Shown one piece after another: positions 17,001-25,900 of a stretch of 64,000 bases of DNA. The stretch spans positions 1 through 64,000 of the forward strand of contig NZ_CAJYEB010000049.1 in NCBI RefSeq assembly GCF_913773735.1, written 5' to 3'. Source of the DNA: an uncultured Massilia sp. (GTDB lineage: Bacteria > Pseudomonadota > Gammaproteobacteria > Burkholderiales > Burkholderiaceae_D). The translations under genes were made by a program, and so were the position numbers. The notes beneath the pieces were generated by a model. That model made no database searches. It had not been told where the DNA came from and was given only the letters and a program-made list of their open reading frames with translations. The stretch's first letter is position 1. Every line of letters begins with the position of its first letter.

Positions 17001-17837
17001 ATGACCACGGACAGTCCGCTTCCCCTCCCCGCCCTCAACGGCGCCACGATGCTGCGCGCCCTGTTCAAGCGCCCGCGCCGCACCCACGGCCAGCGCACCC
17101 CGCGCACCCACTACCTGCTCGAGCAACTCGACGCGAACCAGCTGCGCCGCTACCGCCAGGCGCTCGGCTTTCGCGACGAAGGCATCCCGCTGACCTACTG
17201 GTACCTGCTGGCCCAGCGCGCGCAGGTCGCCACCATGCTCGACGACGCCTTCCCGTTCCGCCTGCCCGGCACCGTGCACACGGCCAATGCCATCCAGGTG
17301 ACCGGCAACGCCCGGCGCGACGCGCCGCTGCTGCTGGCGACCACCGTCCACATCCATCCGCCCACCGACCACGGCGCCGTGTGCGCCGACCTGGAAACCA
17401 CCGCCAGCCAGGACGCTGCCGAGGTATTCCACTGCCGCAGCACCTACCTGCTGGTGCGCGGCCAGCGCGGGCCGCGCCGGCAGCAGCGCGGCGCACAGGC
17501 CGGCCTGCCGGTGCTGGCGCGCTGGCAGCTGGGGCGCAAGAGCGGACGCGACTATGCGCGCGTGTCCGGCGACTGGAACCCGATCCACCTGTGGTCCTGG
17601 TCGGCGCGCCTGATGGGCATGCGCCGGCCGATCATCCACGGCATGCACACGTTGGCGCGCGCCTGCGCCGAACTGGAGCAGGCCAGCGGCCAGCGCGTGG
17701 TGGCGCTGGACGGCCGCTTCAAGGCGCCGGCCGCGCTGGGCAGCGAGCTGGTGCTGGGCGCCGACCTCGGCGCGCGCCAGTTCAGCGTGGGGACGGCGGG
17801 ACGGCCCGTCGCCGAGGGCAGCTTCCGCTTTGCCTGA
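17001..17837 (+). CDS. MaoC-like hot-dog-fold dehydratase
   Basis: 278 residues. The C-terminal half has the hydratase-2 motif in the form YARVSGDWNPIHLWSWSAR (about 177-195) followed by a GMRRPIIHGMHT segment, giving the Asp/His catalytic pair of MaoC/R-hydratases that hydrate trans-2-enoyl-thioesters. The N-terminal half looks like a degenerate second hot-dog domain, as in double-hot-dog dehydratases. The ATG at 17001 lacks a strong ribosome site; an upstream TTG in frame is less likely. An intrinsic terminator follows 10 nt after the stop, so it is a separate transcription unit. The substrate is unknown. Confidence 0.8.
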   Translation: MTTDSPLPLPALNGATMLRALFKRPRRTHGQRTPRTHYLLEQLDANQLRRYRQALGFRDEGIPLTYWYLLAQRAQVATMLDDAFPFRLPGTVHTANAIQVTGNARRDAPLLLATTVHIHPPTDHGAVCADLETTASQDAAEVFHCRSTYLLVRGQRGPRRQQRGAQAGLPVLARWQLGRKSGRDYARVSGDWNPIHLWSWSARLMGMRRPIIHGMHTLARACAELEQASGQRVVALDGRFKAPAALGSELVLGADLGARQFSVGTAGRPVAEGSFRFA

Positions 17838-17847
17838 AATATTTCTT

Positions 17848-17872
17848 AAAGGCAATCTTCTATTGCCTTTTT
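17848..17872 (+). terminator. Intrinsic terminator after the MaoC-like gene
   Basis: AAAGGCAAT (17848-17856) and ATTGCCTTT (17862-17870) form a perfect 9-bp stem with a 5-nt loop, running into five T (17868-17872). It begins 10 nt after the stop codon and insulates the stress cluster that follows. Confidence 0.85.
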
Positions 17873-17884
17873 GATTCACATCAA
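17871..17884. promoter_or_regulatory. FNR/Anr-type box, perfect consensus
   Basis: TTGATTCACATCAA matches the FNR/Anr/Dnr consensus TTGAT-N4-ATCAA at all ten defined positions. Its last base is 63 nt before the start of the first universal stress protein gene. A CATCCT at 17907-17912, 22 nt beyond the box, is placed like a -10 in a class II FNR-activated promoter. Confidence 0.75.
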
Positions 17885-17947
17885 GGAATGCGGCTGGCGT
17901 TTTCGCCATCCTAGCCCCGTCATCACCGGGCTGCCAGGAGGGCCGCA

Positions 17948-18385
17948 ATGTACAAGCGCATTCTGTTGCCGACCGACGGCTCCGCGGCCTCCGGTCGCGC
18001 CATCGAGGCGGGCGTCGCCTTCGCCCGCGACCTCGGCGCCGAGGTCGTCGGCCTCACGGTCACGCCACCGTTCCGCGTCTTCAGCACCGACGTCGACATG
18101 CTCGAGGACACGCCCGAGCGCTACGCCGCCAGCAGCGCCGAACGCGCGGGCAGGACGCTGGCGGACGTGGAACGGGCGGCGCGCGACGCCGGGGTGCCCT
18201 GGCGCGTCGAACACGTGGTGTCCGCCGAACCCTGGGAAGCCATCCTGGAAACGGCCGCGCGCCTCGGCTGCGACCTGGTCGTGATGGCGTCGCACGGCCG
18301 CCGCGGCCTGGCCGGCCTGCTGCTCGGCAGCGAAACCCAGAAGGTCCTCGTCCACGGCACCGTCCCGGTGCTGGTCCACCGCTGA
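17948..18385 (+). CDS. Universal stress protein (UspA family)
   Basis: 145 residues, a single Usp domain. The N-terminus MYKRILLPTDGS and the ATP-loop segment ASHGRRGLAGLLLGSETQ (about 117-134) match the ATP-binding Usp class (G-x-x-G-x9-G-S/T). It is the first gene of a rightward cluster Usp-Usp-Hr-Usp-Hr. The FNR box upstream suggests induction when oxygen falls. The ribosome site is CCAGGAGG at about 17934-17941. Client processes are unknown. Confidence 0.92.
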   Translation: MYKRILLPTDGSAASGRAIEAGVAFARDLGAEVVGLTVTPPFRVFSTDVDMLEDTPERYAASSAERAGRTLADVERAARDAGVPWRVEHVVSAEPWEAILETAARLGCDLVVMASHGRRGLAGLLLGSETQKVLVHGTVPVLVHR

Positions 18386-18407
18386 ATCAGAAAGGAAACC
18401 CTCGCCC

Positions 18408-18875
18408 ATGTACGCACGCATCCTCGTCCCGACCGACGGTTCGGACATCTCCGCGCAGGCCGAACGCGCCGCCATCGAATTCGCCCGCGCCCACGGCAGC
18501 ACCGTCGTGGCGCTGTGCATCGGCCAGCCCTACCCGCCGGCGGCCGCCATCGAGGGCGCCATGGCGATCGACCCCGCCACCGAGAACGCCGCGCTGCAGG
18601 CCTGGGCCGCGCGCAACGCCGCCCGCGTGGCGGAAGCGGCGAAGGCCGCCGGCGTCGACTGCGTGCCGGTCGCCACGATCGCCTACGCGATCGGCGACGC
18701 GATCCTGGAGCAGGCCGAACGCCATGGCTGCGACCTGATCTTCATGGGCTCGCACGGCCGGCGCGGCCTGTCGCGCCTGCTCGCCGGCAGCGTCACCCAG
18801 GACGTGCTGTCCGCCGCGCCGGTGCCGGTGATGGTGCTGCGCCCCAGTCCGCAGCCGGCCGCCCCGCGCCGTTGA
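18408..18875 (+). CDS. Universal stress protein (UspA family)
   Basis: 155 residues starting MYARILVPTDGS, with the nucleotide loop MGSHGRRGLSRLLAGSVTQ (about 123-141). An extended, Pro/Ala-rich tail follows the last strand. It starts 22 nt after the preceding Usp gene with an AAAGGAAA site, so the two are co-transcribed. The central helix region carries an extra Ala-rich segment (AIEGAMAIDPATEN) not present in the first paralogue. Confidence 0.92.
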   Translation: MYARILVPTDGSDISAQAERAAIEFARAHGSTVVALCIGQPYPPAAAIEGAMAIDPATENAALQAWAARNAARVAEAAKAAGVDCVPVATIAYAIGDAILEQAERHGCDLIFMGSHGRRGLSRLLAGSVTQDVLSAAPVPVMVLRPSPQPAAPRR

Positions 18876-18913
18876 CGCCTTCTCATTCCCGTAACACGAC
18901 CACCCGCAAGACG

Positions 18914-19378
18914 ATGAAGCAACACCTGAACCATGCCAGTCCCGCCCGCCGCATCCGCGCCGCGGTCGCCCATTCCCGCCGCCAGCTGGCCGAACAATTG
19001 CGCCGCGCCGCCGACGCGCCGGACGAGCGCTTCGGCGCCGCCTACCGGCGCCTGCTCGCCAGCGCCGAGCTGCGCTTCCGCCACGAGCAGAGCGTCATGG
19101 ACGCGCTCGGCTTCAGCGCCGCCGGCATGCACCGCGAGGGCAACGCGCGCACGCTGGCGGTGCTGCGCCAGGCCGAGTCCGCGGTGGCGGACGGCGACGT
19201 CGGCACGGGCCGCTGCGCGCTGGGACTGCTGGCCCGGGTGCTGCCGCTGCACCGCTTCACGGTCGACCTCGCGCTGATCTCGCGCCAGCGCCACGCGCCG
19301 CGCCCCGGTCCGCGCCACTATGCCATCCACGGCGCGCTGCGCAGCGCCGGCGTCTCCTTCGGAGCCTTCCATGTATAA
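18914..19378 (+). CDS. Hemerythrin-like helical-bundle protein, first paralogue
   Basis: 154 residues, predicted all-helical. Ligand-type residues occur at hemerythrin-like spacing: His20, Glu58 in FRHEQ, His73 (MHREGN) and His113-x4-Asp118 (HRFTVD). The His expected four residues before Glu58 is Arg54, and the second His of the H-x3-H motif is Asn77. The same positions carry the same changes in the second paralogue except residue 54, which is Gly there. Hemerythrins bind oxygen or NO at a di-iron site; this variant may bind iron differently or not at all. Its 3' end overlaps the next Usp gene by 8 nt. Assignment rests on spacing and fold pattern, not on strong identity. Confidence 0.6.
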   Translation: MKQHLNHASPARRIRAAVAHSRRQLAEQLRRAADAPDERFGAAYRRLLASAELRFRHEQSVMDALGFSAAGMHREGNARTLAVLRQAESAVADGDVGTGRCALGLLARVLPLHRFTVDLALISRQRHAPRPGPRHYAIHGALRSAGVSFGAFHV

Positions 19379-19808
19379 ACGCATCCTGGTGCCCACCGAC
19401 GGCACCGAACGCGGCGCCCGCGCGCTGGAGACGGCGCTGCAGCTGGCGCGGCTCGGCGGCGGGCGCATCATCGGCCTGCACGCCTGCGCGCCGCTGATCC
19501 TCGATCCGGACGGCGCCATGGCCGGCGACCCGGCGCAGGGCAACTGGCGCCGCGAGCGCCTCCAGCTCGCCCACGACGCGCTCGCCTACGTGACGCGCCG
19601 CGCCGGCGAGGAAGGCATTCCCAGCGCGACCGTGCTCAGCCGCAAGGACGCCCCCTGGGAAGCCATCATCGACGCGGCGCGCGACCACGCCTGCGACCTG
19701 ATCGTGATGGCCGCCCACGGCGAACGCAGCGCGCTCGCGCGCCTGCTCGGCAGCGAAACCCAGAAAGTGCTGACGCACAGCGCGATCCCGGTGCTGGTCC
19801 TGCGCTGA
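19371..19808 (+). CDS. Universal stress protein (UspA family)
   Basis: 145 residues beginning MYKRILVPTDGT, with the ATP-loop region MAAHGERSALARLLGSETQ. One loop Gly of the other two paralogues is Ser here. The ATG overlaps the end of the hemerythrin-like gene by 8 nt and has a GGAG site inside that gene, implying translational coupling between a stress protein and a hemerythrin-like protein. A GC hairpin without T-run (19811-19828) follows the stop. Confidence 0.92.
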   Translation: MYKRILVPTDGTERGARALETALQLARLGGGRIIGLHACAPLILDPDGAMAGDPAQGNWRRERLQLAHDALAYVTRRAGEEGIPSATVLSRKDAPWEAIIDAARDHACDLIVMAAHGERSALARLLGSETQKVLTHSAIPVLVLR

Positions 19809-19922
19809 CGGCCGCCGCGCCGGGCGGCAGCCGGCGTGGCGAACCACGGATCCGGATCCGCGTCCAACGAGAGGGACACCATGCTGCGCACCGTCGCGTC
19901 GGCCTCGTCGATTGGCGGCGTT

Positions 19923-19936
19923 TTGACGTGCATCAA
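19923..19936. promoter_or_regulatory. Second FNR/Anr-type box
   Basis: TTGACGTGCATCAA matches TTGAT-N4-ATCAA with a single mismatch (C for T at position 5). It ends 59 nt before the second hemerythrin-like gene, almost the same distance as the first box from its gene (63 nt). Confidence 0.6.
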
Positions 19937-19995
19937 GTACTAGACGTTGCTGTCCGGGGAAACTGCAAACATCGACTCGCTTGAGGACCATCATC

Positions 19996-20451
19996 ATGAC
20001 CCAGCGCCACCTGCAATCCACGAACCCGCATGCGATCTGCGCGGCGATCCGCCACGCGCGCAAGGCGCTGTGCCGCCGCCTCGACCAGGTCGCCGCCGCG
20101 GCGGACGCCCAGTTCCCGCGCGCCTTCACGGGCATCGTCGCCGCCGTCGAGGCTGGCTTTCGCCACGAGGAACACATGCTGGAAAGCCTCGGCCACGAAC
20201 GCCTGCGCGAACACATCGCGGAAAACGCCGTGATCCTCACGGCCCTGCACCGCACCATGGCGCAGGTCGACCATGGCGACTGCGCGCTCGGGCGCCAGGT
20301 GCTGGCCGCGCTGCGCGACGTGATGGCGCTGCACCGCCTCACCGCCGACCTGGCCGCGGCCACGGCGCCGCACCCGTCGGCCATGCGGGTGCACGGCAGG
20401 GCGGCGCGCGCCACCCTGCACGTGGCGGCGCACCGGCGCCACGTGCACTAG
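19996..20451 (+). CDS. Hemerythrin-like helical-bundle protein, second paralogue
   Basis: 151 residues, alignable without gaps to the protein at 18914-19378 through about residue 118. Shared positions are His20, His57-Glu58, His73, Asn77 and His113-x4-Asp118; the local sequences are FRHEEHMLESLG, REHIAEN and HRLTAD. Two of the five histidines of a normal hemerythrin site (positions 54 and 77) are absent in both copies, while both gain His57. The C-terminal tail is His-rich (AAHRRHVH). The ATG at 19996 follows TGAGGA; the open frame also has an upstream TTG. It has its own FNR-type box. Function is inferred. Confidence 0.6.
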   Translation: MTQRHLQSTNPHAICAAIRHARKALCRRLDQVAAAADAQFPRAFTGIVAAVEAGFRHEEHMLESLGHERLREHIAENAVILTALHRTMAQVDHGDCALGRQVLAALRDVMALHRLTADLAAATAPHPSAMRVHGRAARATLHVAAHRRHVH

Positions 20452-20555
20452 CACGCCAACGAGCGACACCACGTGACGCCGACAGGACACGCGGGCGTCG
20501 CGGACGGCCCCGTTTCGCGTATGCTGGGCGGCACGCACCCACCCAGGAGACGAGC

Positions 20556-21035
20556 ATGTCCGCAAAGAACACGATCTGCCTCTGGTTCGACGGCGCCGCG
20601 CTGGACGCCGCCCGGTTCTACGCCGCCACCTTTCCCGACAGCGCCGTCGGCGCCATCGTGCGCGCACCCGGTGATTTTCCTTCGGGTAAGCAAGGCGACA
20701 TCCTGACCGTCGAATTCACCGTGCTGGGCATCCCCTGCCTCGGCCTGAACGGCGGCCCCGCATTCCACCACACCGAGGCGTTCTCGTTCCAGGTCGCCAC
20801 CGACGACCAGGACGAGACCGACCGCCTGTGGAACGCCATCGTCGGCAACGGCGGCCAGGAGAGCGCCTGCGGCTGGTGCAAGGACCGCTGGGGCATTTCC
20901 TGGCAGATCACGCCGCGCGTGCTGGGCGCGGCGATCGCCGACCCCGACCCGGCCGTCGCCCGGCGCGCCTTCGATGCGATGATGACGATGCGCAAGATCG
21001 ACATCGCCGCGATCGAGGCGGCCATGCGCGGCTGA
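20556..21035 (+). CDS. VOC-superfamily protein, PhnB / 3-dmu-9_3-mt type
   Basis: 159 residues with the N-terminus NTICLWFDGAALDAARFY and a C-terminal CKDRWGISWQITPR block, both characteristic of the PhnB-like branch of the vicinal-oxygen-chelate fold. Enzymatic function in this branch is mostly unproven; the old name linking it to ubiquinone methylation is misleading. The ATG has an AGGAGA site. It lies between the stress cluster and the flavin reductase gene, which is convergent with it. Confidence 0.85.
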   Translation: MSAKNTICLWFDGAALDAARFYAATFPDSAVGAIVRAPGDFPSGKQGDILTVEFTVLGIPCLGLNGGPAFHHTEAFSFQVATDDQDETDRLWNAIVGNGGQESACGWCKDRWGISWQITPRVLGAAIADPDPAVARRAFDAMMTMRKIDIAAIEAAMRG

Positions 21036-21054
21036 CGCCGGCGGTGCGCCGCCG

Positions 21055-21624
21055 CTACTTCAAGCCCTGCCGGCGCCGGTGGATCACCTTGCCCGACACC
21101 ATGAAGGTGCCGTCGCCCTTGTAGTGCAGCGTCTCGGGATGGCGCGGCGTGGCGGCCGCGCGCGCCGCCACCACTTCCCAGATGAAGAAGTCGTACTTGT
21201 CGACCAGGCTGTCGTCGTGCAGCCGGCATTCGAACTGGGCGTGGCATTCGCGGATCGACGGCGCGCCGACGATCTCGCTGGCCTGCGGCGTCAGCCCGAA
21301 GGCATCGAACTTGTCGATGTCGGCGCCGGTGGTCGACCCCACGCCCAGCACCTGCTCCGTCAACGCCGTGGTCGGCAGGTTGATCACGCATTCGCCGCTG
21401 GCACGGACCAGGCCGAAACTGTGGTTGGCCGACGAGATCACGCAGCCGACCAGCGACGGCGCGAATTCGATCACGGTATGCCAGCCCATCACCATGATGT
21501 CGCGCTCGTCCTGCCAGGCCGAGCTCACCAGCACGACGGGGCCGGGTTCGAGGTAGCGCCGCACCTGGTCGAGCGGGACGGGCTGCTTGCGCGCCATGGC
21601 GCGGGGCTGCGTACTGCGGGTCAT
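21055..21624 (-). CDS. Flavin reductase-like FMN-binding split-barrel protein
   Basis: 189 residues. The pattern PGPVVLVSSAWQDERDIMVM followed by a GW-x-T-V-I-E-F-x-P segment and SSANHSFGLVRASGECVIN resembles flavin reductase-like proteins that bind FMN in a split barrel. These reduce flavin with NAD(P)H or act as FMN-dependent oxidoreductases. The ATG at 21624 is set by a CCAGGAG site. It is divergent from the DUF3108 gene. The substrate is not predictable. Confidence 0.8.
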   Translation of the reverse strand: MTRSTQPRAMARKQPVPLDQVRRYLEPGPVVLVSSAWQDERDIMVMGWHTVIEFAPSLVGCVISSANHSFGLVRASGECVINLPTTALTEQVLGVGSTTGADIDKFDAFGLTPQASEIVGAPSIRECHAQFECRLHDDSLVDKYDFFIWEVVAARAAATPRHPETLHYKGDGTFMVSGKVIHRRRQGLK

Positions 21625-21752
21625 GTTGGCTCCTGGAACGATGATGACCCGATTATGGCCGCGCCGCGCGCCGGGCGGCGTCCGCATCGCCGCGGGTGCC
21701 GTTCCGCGGCTGCGGCCACCCGCCGGATGCCCGCAAGCGCTACACTAGCGCC

Positions 21753-22874
21753 ATGAAGATTGCCGTCCCGTCCCGGCACCGCCGGCTGCTGGCGCTGTGC
21801 GCCGGCTCCGCCGCGCTCCACCTCGCACTGCTCGAACTGATCGCCCGCCAGGGCGCCGGCACGCTGGCCGCCGTCGCGCCGGCGGAGCGGCTGGTGCTGC
21901 GCCTGGCGCCGCCGGCCGGCCCCGCATCGGCGCCCGCGCCCACGCCGGCGGCCGCGCCGATGCCCGCACCCGGCCCCGCCTCCGCGCGCGCGGCCGCACG
22001 CGCGCCGTCCCGGGCGCGGCCGGCGCCATCCGCGCTTCCCCCCAGCACTGCCAGCCCTGCCGCCCCGACGGCTCCCACCGCTCCGGCGCCGGACCCGGCC
22101 CCCGGCAGCCCCGGCGGCCCGGCGCAACCGGCCGCCGCGGCGCCGCCGACGTCCCTGCCCACGCCGGCGCCGCCCGGCCGCTACCGCGTGCGCCTGCCGG
22201 CGTCGGCCGCGCTGGCCTACCGGCAGACCGTGCAGCGTCCCGGCGCCGCGCCCGTCGACGCCGGCGCCGCCCACCTCGACTGGCAGACCGACGGCCAGCA
22301 TTACCTGCTGCGCACCGACGGCGTGCTCGGACGGCTGGCCAGCGAGGGCGCGCGCGGCGATACCGGCCTGCTGCCGGAGCGCGCGACCGAGGGTGGCGCG
22401 GAAAGTGGCGCGGAAGGTGACGCAAAAGGTGGTGCCGATGGTGGCGCTGCCGGCGCGCTGCGCACGACCTTCGGGCACGATGCCGGCCGCGTGCGCTTCG
22501 ACGCGGGCGGCGCCGACGCCCAGGCCATGCCGGGCATCCAGGACCGCGCCTCGCTGCTGGTCCAGCTGGCCGGCATGGGGCTGGCGTCGGCGGACCAGCT
22601 GCAAGGAACGATCGTGCTGCCGGTGGCGGATGCGCGCACGGCGACGCTCGTGGTGTTCCAGGTGGTCGGCGTCGAGACGCTCGACACCGGCCTGGGCCCG
22701 CTGCCGGCATGGCGCCTGGCGCAGGTCGCGCCGCCGGGCCAGCCGCGCCTGGACGTGTGGCTGGCCCCGGACCAGGACTGGCTGCCGGTGCGCCTGCGGC
22801 TGACGCGCGAAGACGGGACCGTCGCGACCCAGACCGTCAGCGCGGTCGCGCGCGGACCCGGCGCGCAGCCCTAG
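21753..22874 (+). CDS. DUF3108 domain envelope protein
   Basis: 373 residues. A membrane-anchor or signal-like segment (about residues 10-35) is followed by a long Ala/Pro-rich linker (to about 150) and a beta-rich DUF3108 domain starting PGRYRVRLPASAALAYRQTVQ (quoted: PGRYRVRLPASA). DUF3108 proteins are exported proteins of unknown function common in betaproteobacteria. Five 12-bp repeats (22389-22448) add a low-complexity E/K/D-G-G-A insert inside the domain. No Shine-Dalgarno is visible before the ATG; a TACACT lies 6 nt upstream of it, so the leader could be very short. Convergent with pilY1. Confidence 0.75.
   Translation: MKIAVPSRHRRLLALCAGSAALHLALLELIARQGAGTLAAVAPAERLVLRLAPPAGPASAPAPTPAAAPMPAPGPASARAAARAPSRARPAPSALPPSTASPAAPTAPTAPAPDPAPGSPGGPAQPAAAAPPTSLPTPAPPGRYRVRLPASAALAYRQTVQRPGAAPVDAGAAHLDWQTDGQHYLLRTDGVLGRLASEGARGDTGLLPERATEGGAESGAEGDAKGGADGGAAGALRTTFGHDAGRVRFDAGGADAQAMPGIQDRASLLVQLAGMGLASADQLQGTIVLPVADARTATLVVFQVVGVETLDTGLGPLPAWRLAQVAPPGQPRLDVWLAPDQDWLPVRLRLTREDGTVATQTVSAVARGPGAQP
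22389..22448 (+). repeat. Five 12-bp tandem repeats inside the DUF3108 gene
   Basis: Five imperfect 12-bp units encode EGGA, ESGA, EGDA, KGGA and DGGA. They are in frame and sit in a loop of the domain, so copy number could vary without breaking the gene. Confidence 0.8.
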
Positions 22875-22913
22875 CGCGCGGCCACGGCACGCAGGCCGGG
22901 AGCGCGGCCACGC

Positions 22914-25900
22914 TCAGTCGCGCACCCGCCGCCAGCCCGTCTTGCGCGCCGCGCTCGCCTTCGACGGCGGGAACTGCGTGGTCTTCAGCTCGCCGCTGGC
23001 CAGCGTCGAGATCTGCACGAAGGTGCCGCCCGGCAGCTGGACGACGGTGGAACCCACGGCCGCCGATGCCGCCGACAGCGTCGCGCCGGCGATCAGGGTG
23101 CCGCTGCAGACGTCCAGCAGGTACAGGTTGCTCTTGCCGCCCACCGTGCACGCCGACGACGTCGACGGGATGTTGGTCACCACGTCGAGCGTGCCGGCGA
23201 TGACCTTCGGGTCCAGGTTGACGCGCTCGCCGCGGTTCTGGTCGAAGTCCACGTACCAGCCGGCCTTGGTCGAGAGGTCGGCGGCCGTGCTGGTCGAGCC
23301 GTAGGTGTCGCCGGCGGCGCTGCTGGTCTTGGTCAGCGCGATCCGCGTCATCGCCGCGTCGGTACGCCAGTCGGCGGCCGCGATGCCGGTGCCGGAATCC
23401 TTCAGCACGTAGGTGGTCTGGGTCGTCGTGTCGGTGATGTCGGGCACGTCCAGCAGGCGTCCGGTGCCGAAGGCGACGACGCGCGCCACGCCGGACGTCA
23501 CCACGCCCTGCGCGTTCGTGGAATCGACCTGGCACAGCGTGATCTCGGGGCGGGCCGTGACCGGCTGGCCGGCGCCGGCGTCGCCCATCTGCAGCACGGT
23601 CGGGTTGCCGCGCGCGGTGAAGTCGAAACGCCACATCTTGCCCAGGTTGTCGCCGCCGTAGACATAGGTCACCTGCGGGTCGGACTGCGGGTTGACGCTG
23701 GTCGCCGTGATGCGCGCGAAGCCCGAGGGCGTGCCGGTGCTGCCGGCGCCGGTGCTGGTCTTGCTCAGCACGCGCCCGCTGGCCACGTCGACCACGTACA
23801 GCCAGCCGCGCCCGTCCCCGCCGGCGCCGCCTTCGACGCCGGGGACGTTGTTGTAGCCGGAGGTCAGGAACACGACCCAGCGCGTGGTGCCGCCGGCGTC
23901 GGTCCAGGTGCCGAACTGCGGATTGCCGAAGCTCAGGCCGATGTCGGCGTCGTAGTTGTTGCCCGTGCAGACGGTGGCGTCGGCGCACAGCTCCCACAGC
24001 GCGGCCGGGTTGGCCGGATCCGTCACGTCCAGCGCGAAGTAGCCGCGCCCGCCCGCGTTCAGGCCCGCCACCAGCACCGAGCGCCAGCGCCCGCCGATCT
24101 GCACGTCGGCCACCTCGGGCGCGCCGTCGACCGTGTACTGGTGGTTGGTGCCGTAGGTGGTGCTGGCCTGGCGGTACAGCTTCTTCATGGTGACCCGCGG
24201 GACGTAGGCCCACAGCTCGTTGCCGTTGGCCGCGTCGAAGGCGTGCAGCATGCCGTCGTTGGCGCCGACGAAGACCGTCGCCGCGCGCCCGGCCTGGGCC
24301 GACTTGTAGTCGTCGTAGCCGGCCAGCGTGTAGGCCTTGCGCGGATCGCGCAGGTAGGCCGGCTTGGACGAGGCGACGTCGCCCAGCACCACCAGGTAGG
24401 TCGTGTCGGGCTGGCTGGGGTCGGGCGCCACGCGCGAATACGCGCGCAGCACGTTGTCGTCGGCATACTGCTGCCAGCCGCGCGCCCAGTTGACGATGTT
24501 GGCGCCGGCGTTGACGATCGCCCGGTTCGCCTCGGACAGCGTCGGGCATTGGGACAGTTCGCCGCACTTGTTGTCGAACCAGGATTTCTCGGTGGCCGTC
24601 ATGCCGGCGTAGCGGAACGCCTTCAGGCCGCCGTTGACCGTGTCGAGCATCAGGATGTTGCGGGTGTCGGCACTGGCCGCCACCTTCTGCCCCAGCGTCC
24701 TGGTGGTGGTCCATACGGCGTCCTTGGCGACCGTGCCGTCGGACGCCGAGATCTTCCGGTCCGACAGTTCGCCGTACCACTTCACGGTCGTGAAGGTCGA
24801 GGAAAACACGTCGTTGTCGAGCGTCGTGATGTTCGGCGTCGAGGTGGCCGCCGCCGACGCGGCGCCGGTGCGGGTCTGGATCGCCGACAGCGCCTTGCCC
24901 AGGCCCTGGACGACGTCGGTCGGGTCGGACGCGCTGAAGTACTTGCCGCGGCCGTTGATCGCCGCGTGCCACAGGTCGTCCACGCGCGACTGGTAGGCGG
25001 CGCCGCCGTCGGTGTCGCCGGTGCTCGGGTCCGGCCACACGTACGCGCGGTTGTTGTTCCACGGGCAGCCGCTGGCCACCCCCGTGATCAGCTTGTAGAA
25101 GTCGAGCTTGGGGTCGGGCGCCGTGTCGTAGTCCTTCTCGTAGGTCATGATGCCGTCCACGCCCAGGCCCAGCGCGTAGGTGTTCATGTGCAGGCGCTTG
25201 TTGTCGTCGCTGTTGCCCAGCACCAGGCCCTCGGCCGTCCAGTCCTCCAGGCCCGGGCGCAGCGAGGACGTGCCGTCCGCCGAGCCGCCGTTGTACCAGT
25301 ACAGCGCGACGTCGGCCAGCGACGGCGCGGACTGCGTGCGGGTGTCGACGCATCCCTTGGCGCGCGTGCAGAAGCGCTCCGGGTTCTCGACGTTGTCGTT
25401 GTTGGGCACGGCCGGGTAGCCGCCGTTCCAGTAGCCGTCGGTGGTGATGAAGGTGAAGTTCTGCTGGCAGGGATACTGCACGACCTCCTGGCCGGCCGGC
25501 ATGGCGAAGCGGCCCTTGTTGGCGTACATATTGCCGATCGCGTCGAGCGCCAGGCGCACCGGCGTCGACTTGTTGCCGTTCATGCCGTACAGCGTGTCGT
25601 ACCAGTCGCTGCGGTTGGCGCCCGAGAATTCGCGCGGGCGGATGATGTCGCCGGCCGCGTTGATGGCGTTCTGCGCGTCCGTGTCGCGCGTGGCCGCCGC
25701 CAGTTCCAGCGAGACCAGGCCGACGTTGTAGTTCGAGTTCAGCGACTGGAAGGCCTGTCCCACCGCCGTCTTCATCATCTGGTTGCGCGACTTGTAGTAG
25801 GTGTACCAGTTGGCGAAGTTGGTCATCTCCTCGGCATAGGTGCAGCTGCTGCCGGCGCAGTCGGTGCGCGCCTCGCCCTTCGGATAGCTGGTCACGCTCG

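Noticed and set aside
19847..19860. CGGATCCGGATCCG palindrome after the third Usp gene
   Set aside because: It is a simple repeat of GGATCC with no placement suggesting a promoter or terminator.
19881..19943. A 20-codon open frame with a GAGAGGGA-type ribosome site between the third Usp gene and the second hemerythrin-like gene
   Set aside because: Very short, no recognisable features, and its 3' end coincides with the FNR-type box. A leader peptide cannot be excluded, but the regulatory reading is simpler.
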